Shown here: positions 1-10,381 of the stretch, in pieces
Layout of the letters: every line of letters starts with the position of its first letter
Position numbering within the stretch: the first letter of the stretch is position 1
NCBI GenBank assembly: GCA_033297075.1
Contig: MU858065.1
Coordinates: 186,001-250,000 of the forward strand
Length of the DNA stretch: 64,000 bases
Reading direction: 5' to 3'
DNA from: Rhypophila decipiens
Lineage: Eukaryota > Ascomycota > Sordariomycetes > Sordariales > Naviculisporaceae
The notes under the pieces: generated by a model
What the model saw: the letters and a program-made list of their open reading frames with translations, nothing else
The model's database searches: none
What the model was told of the DNA's origin: nothing
Translations under genes and position numbers: made by a program

Positions 1-59
1 GTCCATCACCAGACACATCATCCCTCCATGGTAAATAGGATCTCGAGATTCCCCAAATC

Positions 60-3000
60 ATGGCTTCAGAACCAACACCTCCATCATCATTCGACATACC
101 TGTGCAAGCGAGTTCCGATCCCCCTGCAACTGTGGAGGTTGTTCCCCAGCAGGCTTCTGATGAGAAGGATGGCCTTGAAACATCCAACACCCCGGAGGAT
201 AAAAAGGAATCTCGAGACGACTGGGTTTCGGACGACAGCGACGATGCATCCGACTCTGACACCGAGTCCAATCCGGACGAGTCGCAGCCAGCATACGACA
301 AGCTCCTGAAGTGGTGGCAGAAAACCAACAGCTCCGCCAAAGACCTAAGAAATATATCGAAATCGCTCCACAAGATCAAGAGGACTCGCACGCTCGACTG
401 GAGACGTGAAATGAAGGAAGTGATTACTAATGTCAACGGAGTATTGCAGCTCCGGGATGAGCTTAACGAGGAACTGGAGAAGGAGGCGGATTGCGTGACG
501 GACTCAGACGACGAGGAGGATGTGCGCACTTGCATCCCAGAACTGCATTACGTTTCTTGGAGGCACATGATGGCATGGAGACACAGCAGCAATACTTACG
601 CAGCCATAGACATTCCCTCCGACAAGGCACCTGATTACTCGTTTCCCCCACCCCCACGATTTCTTCCACACCCTGTATCAATGGGCAGGAGGACAGCACC
701 ACCACTCGGTCCACCCACGGCAGAGCCACTACCATATAATTACTTCCCAATCAACAACACTGCACCTACCCCTCCTGGCGCGGTTTACTCGGGAACTGGC
801 ACCGATCCTAAGCATCTCCTCGAACAAGACCCCCGGGCTTCTGCCTTGGAAGACTTTCCGAGCAGAATCCGGATCAATTCTATTCGTCTTCAGATGCTTA
901 TCCTTGAGGAAAAACGGGCGGTCGGAAACCACATCAATGATCCGGATCTGGCAGACAACAACAGCCGTCTTATCATTCAGAGGCCCTTCAAAGCTCTGTA
1001 CTACCTCGAGGACAAGGTCCGGGATCGGTTGCACACATATGAGGACATTCGTAGATCTCGAAATCCTGATACATCTGAGGAAGAATTTCATGCCATGTAC
1101 GACAAACATCCCGTATCCGATGTTCTTAAGTTTGGGGTAATACCCTCAGCCGATTCGATGGATCTCAACGTCCTTACTGCCATGATAAACGACTTGCGAT
1201 GCCTAGTCAAATTCATGGACCTTTACCTTGTCCCAGAGCGGAATCGAATCGTCAACATGGGTATTTCAAGTGGTTCCGGCATACAACCTCATGATCTTTG
1301 GCATTTGTTTCCGGTCGGCTCACTAATCTACTCCAGAGACGAGCATATACCGCAAAAGATCTGGCGAGTAGCCCACACTTTCTCTGCGCGTAAGGGACAG
1401 AACTCCAACTTTGTGCCTGGCAGAGGCGTCCGTTTGGGTTTGGGAAAGACCCCTGGCACCTCAGTCTTTTTTCTCGACTGTTATTATCTCGAGTATGATG
1501 GAATTCGCTATGTGCCAATTCACCGCCGCTTTCAGATCCAACATGGGTTGGAGGCATCGATAACTTATTCTTTCAAGTCCATGTCTTTGGTCCCACTCAG
1601 GATCGCATTACAAGATAAGACCATCAAAGGTACCTATAAAGAAGAGGTTCTTGCCCGTGGTGGTCGCTTCATTGGGTACGCGACTGGATCGCGCCATTTA
1701 TACTACACGGGACGGAGTTATTCTGTCACTCCCGCGGGCGAGAAACTTCCTAATGTTAGGCTGCCGGAAGAGTCAACCAGGACCAGAACAATCCAATACT
1801 CGGTGAGAGTTGACAGCCCGGTTATGGTTGACTATTCGCGGGCTTTTCAGGAGGTACCTTGGTGGAGACCTGAGGGATCAAGCTTGAATCGAACGGCTGT
1901 GGGGAAGGATATCGTTCTCTCCGGTCTTGCTCCAAACCCTGACGTCGATCATGCTAGCCAACTTTTTGTCGAGAACGATTACAGCTGGGACTTGAAGTTC
2001 TTCGATGATCACATGGAACGGGAGTCCAAAAAGTGGAGTGCTTGGGAGGATGGCAGTGCCCCTTCAGCGGAGGAGGACTTACTTCTCCTGCCTGGCAGAA
2101 TCTTTGCCTTTGTATTCAGGAGCAGAAAATGGGGTAAGTAATCTCTAATCTGACACGACGAGTCGCCCCAAACACAATCCCGCTAACCCTTAGACTTGGT
2201 TCAGCTTGTCTTCAGTTGGGCCGTAGCGAAGACGGGAGTGAGAACCTGACCGAGATTGCATCGCGCGCCGAGCCTTGGACTGATCTTGAACTCCCCGAAG
2301 GCCATAAGGAGGTAGTTCAGTCGCTCATCACTTGGCACTTCAAGGCTGACAAGAAGGTCAATCCACATTTTGATCTCGTGAGGGAGAAGGGTAAGCTTCT
2401 GACTTCTGCAAAGTCGTATTCAGGGAACAACGCTAACCCAGCTTACAGGGAAAGGGGTGATCATTCTACTGCACGGTGTTCCGGGCGTTGGAAAGACATC
2501 TACCGCTGGTATTTTGGTTCCCAATTCTCAACCACATGGGTTCCTCGCTGACCAAGCCCTTAGAATGCGCTGCGGAAAGCAACGGACGCCCTCTCTTTCC
2601 AATCACCTGTGGTTAGTCCTCTCTTTCACAACGCTTACATGTGGCGAAAAGACATGGCAGACTGACTGGCATTCATTCCTGCAGGCGATCTGGGCTTGAC
2701 TGCTCAGGATGTCGAACTGAAACTTGAGGAAATATTCAGGCTGGCACAAGCGTGGGGCTGTATCCTCTTGCTTGACGAAGCCGACGTGTTTCTGGCACAG
2801 CGCACAGCCAGCGACATTCATAGAAACTCACTCGTCTCTGGTCAGTTTTCTCACCCTGTGTGCATGTGTTCAAATTGAGCGACTCGATTAACCAGTTCTC
2901 AGTCTTCCTCCGCACCCTCGAACACTACGAGGGTATCCTCTTCCTGACCACCAACCGAGTCGGGGTCTTTGATGAAGCATTCAAGTCCCGCATCCACATC

Positions 3001-4065
3001 TCACTATACTACCCCTCGCTTGACCATAACCAAACATACCAGATCTGGCAGAGTCATATCACCAAGGCGATAGAGGCCGGAATCCGGGTGAACAGAGACG
3101 AGCTGATAACCTTTGCAGCCAAGATATTCGCCAGCCAACGAGACCCGAAATCAGGCCCGGTATGGAACGGCCGACAGATCCGTAATGCCTTCCAGAGCGC
3201 CCTTGCCTTGGCTGGGTTCCATTCCGATGATGGACAGTCCGTCAGGCTCGAGACCCAGCATTTCCAGAAAGTTTTCAACGTCTCGGACAAGTTCAGCAAC
3301 TACATTTGGCGAGTACGCCAAGGCCATAGCGACGCTGATTGGAACCGGATGAACATGGTGCGAAGGGACGACTATGAGTATATTCCGCCGACCGGGCTGG
3401 ATGTCATGAACAATATCGTTCCTCCAGGGCCGTATGGGATGTATCCCGGCGGGCAGGCCAGGTTCAGTGCTGGAGGCTCGGGCGCATTTCCACAGTCGGC
3501 ATTTGGACAGAGTGCGAGTGCGCCGAGCGCTGTCTTTGGCATTCCGCAACCTCAAGCAAGCATGCCATCCATGTCCCAGATGCCTGGCACGTTTGGGGCT
3601 GTAGCCAATCCGTTCCAGCAGTTTGCGCAGGCTCCGTATCAGCAACCAGGAGCTGCTCCTCTCCAGCCCCAACAGGCGGCCAACTTCCAAGGGCAACAGC
3701 AGCAGCAACAGGCTACCCAGCCACAACAGACGACGACGCAGCAAACTCAATACCACAACCCTTTCCAAGCAGCGCAATTCGGACAGACCGTCGCTCAGAA
3801 TACCATGGCCCAGCAGCAGCCGCAACAGCATCCACAGCAGAACCCGTTTCTTCAACAAGACGGGAGTTATGCGGTCTTTGGCTCTCAGCCGCAGCCGCAG
3901 CAGAACCTCAACATTCACCCGACTGCCGCGGTATTGCAACCAGGTGTTGGTAACCTGCAACCCAACCAACAGATCCCGAATCCAATACAGCAAACGACGA
4001 CGTTTGGAGCTCAGCAGCAGGGTGTCGCAGCAAGTGGATTCGGGGCTTCAGATGCAGCTGTTTCT

Positions 4066-4096
<31 letters not shown>

Positions 4097-4104
4097 CACA
4101 GTAG
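60..4104 (+). CDS. AAA+ ATPase with N-terminal DUF7025-like region and Gln-rich C-terminal tail
   Basis: Six exons fit in one frame: 60-2133, 2205-2390, 2449-2508, 2564-2611, 2685-2840 and 2903-4104, giving about 1241 aa. The first 690 residues are an acidic, low-complexity start followed by the region typical of large fungal AAA proteins annotated DUF7025 (the stretch around LWHLFPVGSLIYSRD). The AAA core follows: Walker A GVPGVGKTST is in exon 3, Walker B ILLLDEADVF in exon 5, and the FLTTNRVGVFDEAFKSRIH sensor/arginine-finger stretch in exon 6. The last ~240 residues are rich in Q, P, N and FG/NPF-type motifs and end in a run of ten CAG codons. The protein is probably an ATP-driven remodeller; its substrate and location are unknown. 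Each intron is short and phase-consistent, and ignoring any one breaks the Walker A-B spacing. The ATG at 60 opens the long frame. The family call is firm, the role open. Confidence 0.9.
4066..4095 (+). repeat. (CAG)10 trinucleotide tract
   Basis: Ten uninterrupted CAG triplets encode polyglutamine just before the stop of the AAA ATPase. A pure trinucleotide run of this kind commonly varies in length between strains without breaking the frame. Confidence 0.95.
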
Positions 4105-6780
4105 AACAAAGACTGGTGTTTCTTGGCATGGATGGGTGAACAGACATAGGACCTCGACTTATAGAATGCTTAAAGTATCTGAATAGTTGCTTTCTTAGAA
4201 TGTCACTTTGGATGCTTCAGAATCACGACTTTAGAATCTGGTGTAGAAATAGTGTTTTATATTTGATCCAAAACGGACGGAACAATGTGCTTTTATTCGG
4301 TGTTCTTTGTTCAAACAATACCGCTCACCGTTCTCCTGGCTTTACAAACTTGAGCTTGGTAATTTGTCCTGATTTCTGACTCGATCGTTCACCTGGAATA
4401 CTAATTTCTCCCAGAGTCCCAGTTAATCTGGCTCCGTTCTGCTCGCACCTTGGCTCTCCAAATGCTCGCAGTGATCGGGAATATACGATCTGATCCACTT
4501 CCGTTGGGAGGCATTCCTTTTTGCCGACGGATGGGTCGAAGAAATGGGTCTAGACAAACCGTATGGGGAGGTGTGTATTCAGTGCATATGAGATGCTTTC
4601 CCAAGAGCAGGGAATACCTTGGGCTCTGACCACACATATTGCCGTTACTGCCGGTCTTTTGGGTAGGGCGGGGATAATTCCAACTGTTCCTTGTGATGTC
4701 TTTCGTGAGGATGATGAGGGCGATGACGATACGAGCGATGACCTTGTACATGCACAAGTTTAGGGTGAGGAGTGAAACAGTAGTTCAGTCCCGTGGGGCT
4801 GTATAGGATGCACATGATACGGTCGTCAGAAGGATGGCCGGCAGGCAGACATGCCAGTTGCCGTCCGATTGGTGACCAGGCAGTGATGTCGCGGTTTGTT
4901 CTCCTAAATCATTGTCAGCACACTCAAATGGTCCAGGAAGCGCAAAGAAGCCAATCCAACCTTGTTCTAACCACTTGTTCGAGACGAACTATCTCGGGCC
5001 AGCGCCGTCAGCACCACCCCTGCCAACATCTCCGCGGCCGACATTGCCTCGATTATCCAAAGCGTTCGACCGTTCGTGCACTGAAGCGCCACGGGCCGAC
5101 CGAGGACCGTGCCTTGATCCGAGAAATGAAGCGCCAACGGACGGACCGTGGCTTGATCGAGAAAATGAAGGTTCAACAAGATTCGGATCATCATGGTCTG
5201 ATCCGCAAGTTACAAAATCAATACAGCAACACAGCAGCCTTAGCAAATACGACGACTATTGGTACTATCGGTACCATCCACCAATAAGACGGAACAAACC
5301 CCGGCCCAAGCATCCATCCAAGTAGAGCATGCTTGTCGCGGGTCGCGGAGAATCCGGTGTTTTGCCCCCGTGCGCTCTGGCTGACTGGAACCAATAGACG
5401 CTCTCCTAACATGACCTATTCGTATGAAATGAAAACACCTTCGCCCTGCTCCCGCCCGCTCTTTAGTCTACGTCGCTGAAGCCGCTGTCGCTGAAAGAGG
5501 CCGAGGCGCTCGTACTGCCCTACTTGTTGTTGTTAGACAGCCTGTTGCTGCTGAGACAGCTGGTGGGTGCCCGCTTGTTCAGTTAGGCACCCGCAGCATT
5601 TCCCCGCTAGATCCATCACTTGCCGTTGGCGATATCCACGGCGGGGGGTTATCGTAGTGTGCCAGAGGGCGGGCAGGTTATTATCGCAGTTGTCGGAAAG
5701 ACTTTCAGGTTTTTTCCAAAGAGATGGAGGTCTCGCATATTTGAATGAGAGCTGCTCTACGACCTAGCAGCCAGCCGTGTATGAGGTAAGTAGGCTTTTG
5801 TTCTCGTAGCAACAATGTAAAGGCTGAGTAACAACCTAGACTTGCCCATTGTAAAAGACTGTGTTTGGACAAAATCTTGCATCTTGCTGGACATTGTTTG
5901 GTCTTTGGATATGTTCTACATTGTTAGATTGGCGATTTACAAGGTGGTGACTAATTAGCTTGGCGACTAAATCAGCCTGGTCAATCAGGGGTGGTTCGGC
6001 TACGGGAGTGAGGCGCAGAATCTGATTGGTCGCCTTTTCAGATTTCCCCTTTGAGACATGTGGGTCCAGCGCTCGGTATAAGTGCACCACTCAGATATAG
6101 CCCCCTTTGGTGTTGGAAAAACCAAACTCTCGCTCCTTTGACGAAAATCATAGGTTTTGACGGCACGGTTAGTAATCTGTATTCTGAAACTTGTATCTGG
6201 ATAGTTTTTGCGCTGTAGTGTAATGATCAAGAGCAAAGCTGTTTAGTGAATACGATGTGCATAACAAACCTAGAGCGGGATACCTGATAGGAACTCGGGT
6301 ACAAATGAAAATAATATACAATTTGCTTTTCTAAAGGAAAGTATCTAGCGGGCCCGATAAGCTAGTCTGTCTGGCAACAGCCTCGAATATCCAAGCGCTA
6401 TCTTTATATCCTGGCAGCTCTCCTTGCTTTATACATATCACCATTTTGATTTTTCCCCAACCGCCGCTGTATGTGCATCTGTCGTCCGGTACCCCGCAGT
6501 CGGAAAGCTATGTACATGTGCCAATCCACACCGAATATACACTGCCGCCCCAGACTCAATGACAAGGCTCTTTGACAGCCTTGTTTGACGCCAGACGTCC
6601 ACCCACGACATGGAGCTTTTTGAAAACTGAAAGAAAACAACTACTTTTATGTCACAAATCATGTCTCCCCAATTGTTGCCGCAGTATCCATGTATTGACC
6701 TTTCGATTCGTCGTGTCTTTGAGTCTGAGGGACGGATTCTGCAAAGACGGATCGAGTGTAGACCAAAAACGGACGGTTTA
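4105..6780. other. Intergenic region, no supported gene
   Basis: This stretch lies between the convergent 3' ends of the AAA ATPase and the Thr-rich secreted protein. Open frames here are short and have no recognisable domain. The only structure seen is the imperfect internal repeat near 5.07-5.22 kb, listed separately. Confidence 0.6.
5065..5220 (+). repeat. Degenerate ~45 bp direct repeat inside a short open frame
   Basis: The sequence carries imperfect tandem units, each centred on a 'cc(g/t)tg(g)cttgatc(c)gagaaa' core at about 5110 and 5150, with a weaker third copy at about 5195. In one plus frame they read as DRALIREMK, DRGLIEKMK and HHGLIRKLQ. The frame lies in a 164-codon ORF (4793-5287) with no recognised homology. 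It may be a small lineage-specific gene or simply a diverged minisatellite. Confidence 0.4.
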
Positions 6781-8694
6781 CTAGGCCTGCGATGTGGGCC
6801 GGCCGCGGAACACGAGGGTCCTCTTTCTGACCTCCTTGGACAAGGTGGTCGGCTCCGATGCAGGGAAAGCGAGGCCCTTGTACGTGGGCTCGGGCTTTGG
6901 CGAGGCGAGGGGAGGATATTCCTCCTGGGGCGGCTCGTAGCCAGGCTCATCGGTGGGACCAGTCTTCTTAGTAGTCTTGGTGGTGGTAGTTGTTTTATCC
7001 TTGGTCGTGGTGGTGGTGGTCGGCTTATCCTTGGTCGTGGTCGTGGTGGTTGTCTTGTCCTTGGTCGTGGTGGTTGTCTTGTCCTTGGTCGTGGTGGTGG
7101 TGGTTGTCTTATCCTTGGTCGTGGTGGTGGTGGTCGGCTTATCCTTGGTACTGGTAGTGGTAGTGGTCGACGGCGTGGTGACTATCTTTGTGCTCGTGGT
7201 TGACGTGGTTGTTGTCTTGGACGATGTTGTAGTTGTTGTCGGTTTGGTGACTGATTTCGTGGTCTTGGTTGACTGGCTTGTCGTCTTCGACGTTGTTGTA
7301 GTGGTCGTCGTTGTAACTGGCTTTGTGGTCTGGGTTGACTTGCTCGTGGTCTTTGAAGTTGTGCTGGTGGTCGGCTTGCTTGTCGTCTTTGAAGTGGTGG
7401 TAGACTTGCTAGTCGTCTTTGAAGTCGTGGTGGACTTGCTCGTGGTCTTGGACGTGGTGGTGGTGGTTGGCTTGCTCGTCGTCTTTGAAGTCGTGCTGGA
7501 GGTCGGCTTGCTCGTCGTCTTCGAAGTGGTGGTTGGCTTGCTGGTCGTTTTTGAAGTAGTGGTGGACTTGCTGGTCGTCTTTGAAGTCGTGCTGGAGGTT
7601 GGCTTGCTCGTCGTCTTTGAAGTCGTGCTGGAGGTCGGCTTGCTCGTCGTCTTCGAAGTGGTGGTAGGCTTGCTGGTCGTCTTTGAAGTAGTGGTGGACT
7701 TGCTGGTCGTCTTTGAAGTCGTGCTGGAGGTCGGCTTGCTCGTCGTCTTCGAAGTGGTGGTTGGCTTGCTGGTCGTCTTTGAAGTAGTGGTGGACTTGCT
7801 GGTCGTCTTTGAAGTCGTGCTGGTGGTTGGCTTGCTGGTTGTCTTCGAAGTGGTGGTCTTTGAAGTAGTGGTGGGCTTGCTCGTCGTCTTCGAAGTGGTG
7901 GTAGTCTTGCTCGTCTCGGTCGACTTGCTTGTGGTGGTGGTGGTGGTTGTCGTGGTGACAGGGGGAGTTGAGGTGGTCGAAGGCGTTTTCTTGGTCGTTG
8001 TGCGGGTCTTCTTGGTAGAAGTCGACGTGCTTGTGGGTTTGACCCAGGTAGGATCCCAGACATAGCCATAACCGTCGGTCAAAGTGTACCGAACACCGGC
8101 ACGGTACTCGCCGCGATTTGTAGCATACGAAGCCTAACATTAAAGTCAGATATCGGCTTCATTTTGAATCCAGCCGCATACTCACATCGTACTCGCGGGT
8201 GTACAGGGCGCAGTAAAGACCTTGTGGGGACTTATCCTCGACAAGGGTGTATGCGACGAAGAAATTCTATGTTGGCTGGTTAGCTTTCTGATCACCGACT
8301 TAGTTATCGACGTCAAAAATCTATCATTCTTACACATTCGTCATAGTAATCCTCCTCGTCCGGATGCTTGCGGTTATAGCTGGTGGTGCTCCTGCACGAA
8401 GCAGCGCAAAGCTCAGGGTCACCATGAGTGCCGGGGAAGAACTTGTATCCTGCATTGATGTCAAAAGGTGAGTAACTGCGGCCGTTTAGGTATGCAAGTG
8501 TCATTCAACGCACCTATATACGTATCATATCCATACTCGTCCAACGGAGCATTGATGACGGCGCTGCCGAATGGAATGGGCCCACGGAAGCCATCGATGG
8601 GATCGGGGACGTCCCGACGCTGGATGGAGGCTCCAAGGACACCAGACGAGAGCGAAAGCCCTGTCGCGAGGACTGCTGACAGAACAGTTCTCAT
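6781..8694 (-). CDS. Secreted fungal protein with Thr/Ser/Lys-rich repeat tail
   Basis: Four exons on the minus strand join in phase: 8694-8514, 8449-8334, 8266-8186 and 8133-6781, giving about 576 aa. The protein starts with a signal peptide (MRTVLSAVLATGLSLSSGVLG) and then a cysteine-containing domain with GYKFFPGTHGDPELCAASC, NFFVAYTLVEDKSPQGLYCALYTREYD and ASYATNRGEY. This resembles a common family of secreted fungal proteins of unknown function. From about residue 145 it becomes a long tail of TTSKTTSKPT/S-type repeats, expected to be heavily O-glycosylated, consistent with a cell-wall or extracellular protein. No GPI-like hydrophobic C-terminus is seen; it ends in a basic stretch. An in-frame ATG lies seven codons upstream at 8715; 8694 gives the cleaner signal peptide. 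No enzyme activity can be assigned. Confidence 0.85.
7340..7960 (-). repeat. Tandem minisatellite coding for TTSK(P/S)-type repeats
   Basis: Roughly 24-57 bp units built from 'gtggacttgctggtcgtctttgaa'-like blocks (plus-strand reading) recur many times. They code on the minus strand for Thr/Ser/Lys repeats. Some longer blocks, for example near 7500-7620 and 7620-7740, are almost identical, pointing to recent duplication or gene conversion. Confidence 0.9.
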
Positions 8695-8715
8695 GGTGGG
8701 CAGTTTGTCGGCCAA

Positions 8716-10381
8716 AGGCTCAGGATGCCAAGCGGGTTGGGATCTGGGCAGGCTGGCGGCAGGCTGCGATGGAGGGGTGCTGAACCAGGTCTGAAGCGTG
8801 CTGTGAGATGCGATGATGCTAGGATAGATTGTCTTGTCTCTGATGCAGGGAGGTGCCTATATACATGTTGTTTCCAAATGCCCAAGCAGGAGCTCATCAG
8901 ATTCCCATGGCAGCCAGTCCCACATCCCAAAATGTCCGGAGCGGTACCTCTTGCTCAACTAAGCAACTAGCGGCCTAGTTTAAAGGTGTGGATTTCCGAA
9001 GCCATCGACACAAACGGTCCGTCCAAGGCTTGGTGACTTGATGATGTTGGAGTCATCATACTCAAGCATGAACCTTCTCGCTGTCCTCGTTGAGAGTTGA
9101 GGGTGTCAGGGTGGCTGCAGGAGCCCCGGACTAGTGCTGCCACCGAGAGGTTACTGCACGCCCATGTGGTCCTTTGCCTTGTGTTGGATGGACCCAACTC
9201 GGACTTGAAAACTTGTCATTCGTCGCTGTGTGGTGTGGTGGATGGTACACCGAAGAATCGACCCCCTATTGAGGAGGCGGGCTGGAAGCGGTGGGGACCG
9301 CAACGTTAAACTGATAGCCAATGATATCTGGAGCACTCACGGCCTTGAACAAGGTTGAGCTAGCATTCCGCCACCCAAATCTGACAATTGCCCATTGTCA
9401 CTTGTGACAAGGCTCAGTGGGGAAAGAAATCAATTCCTTCCCTGCACCATCGTCCGATTTCATCGGATAGATCGATTACAAGCGCCTAATCGGCAAGCGG
9501 TGGTTCGATCTGCGCTGCTGGTACATCCAGGCAAGATTTGACTGAAGGGTTGACCTCGGCCCATAACTTCGGATTGATTGGAATGCTGGGGCGGGGTGAA
9601 CCGTCGGCGCAGGCCGCGACGCAGTACAAGTCTTTGATCTGATCGGTATGATAATTACACCTTTACAAGACGACAGAGAGCTAAATCAGCATTGGTGGAC
9701 CCCGGCCTGTCTGTCATTTGGATTCGCGGACGGCGGTAAGGTTGGATTCTGAGTGAGAATCTAGATCAGAGTGATGTGTTCATTCATTGATGGCAAGATG
9801 GGGCCGGGCGGATGACTGCATTTGGTGGCTGCTCGTTTCCTGTAAAATGAAAGTTTGGTTGACCGGGATGGTTGTTCTTACCCGAGGACCTGATCCGTGA
9901 TCTTTCACGGATTTCCGGACTCTTTGACAGGTAGGTACCTGAGAGCACCATTCTCAGATGAATGATGTAATGACACTAGCAAGAGGCAGCTTGATTAGTT
10001 AATCACAGACTCCATTTATGGCATTCTCTCTCTTCTCTATGCCCCTTTTTTGGTGATTTCAGAGTGCTCTGTGAATTGCTTGGGGATCGACGGCAGACAG
10101 ACCAACACCATCTCGCCTTCCCTCATTGAAATGCAATTGCCACACTCAACAAACACGCATAAGTCACAACATGGCACGGCAAGTGTGACTTAGTAAGCAT
10201 ACTTCACGAGGCAATGTAAGTTGGCAAGAGTTTGAATCATAATTATTCACAGTACTGACTATCGAAGCTATGAGATAAATACCCATTGACTTATACCGTA
10301 GTAACCGTCCAATCTTCATGTTATTTGCATTCTTTCTCAACCCGATATTTTCAAACATTCATAAAATCAGCCCCAACCTGC
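8716..10381. other. Intergenic region, no gene seen
   Basis: This holds the promoter of the secreted protein and the 3' flank of the coiled-coil gene. No open frame longer than about 80 codons and no RNA gene was recognised. Confidence 0.6.
8858..8864 (-). promoter_or_regulatory. Candidate TATA box of the secreted Thr-rich protein gene
   Basis: A TATATAGG-type element on the minus strand lies about 165 nt upstream of the ATG at 8694, a plausible distance for a fungal gene with a 5' leader. It is inferred from position and consensus only. Confidence 0.4.

Noticed and set aside
3151..3993. 280-codon minus-strand Leu/Arg-rich frame
   Set aside because: Shadow of the Q-rich tail of the AAA ATPase.
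6953..8065. 370-codon plus-strand Val/Leu-rich frame
   Set aside because: It is the complement of the Thr/Ser/Lys repeat array. It has no start context and a biased two-residue composition. The minus-strand gene has a signal peptide and phase-consistent introns.
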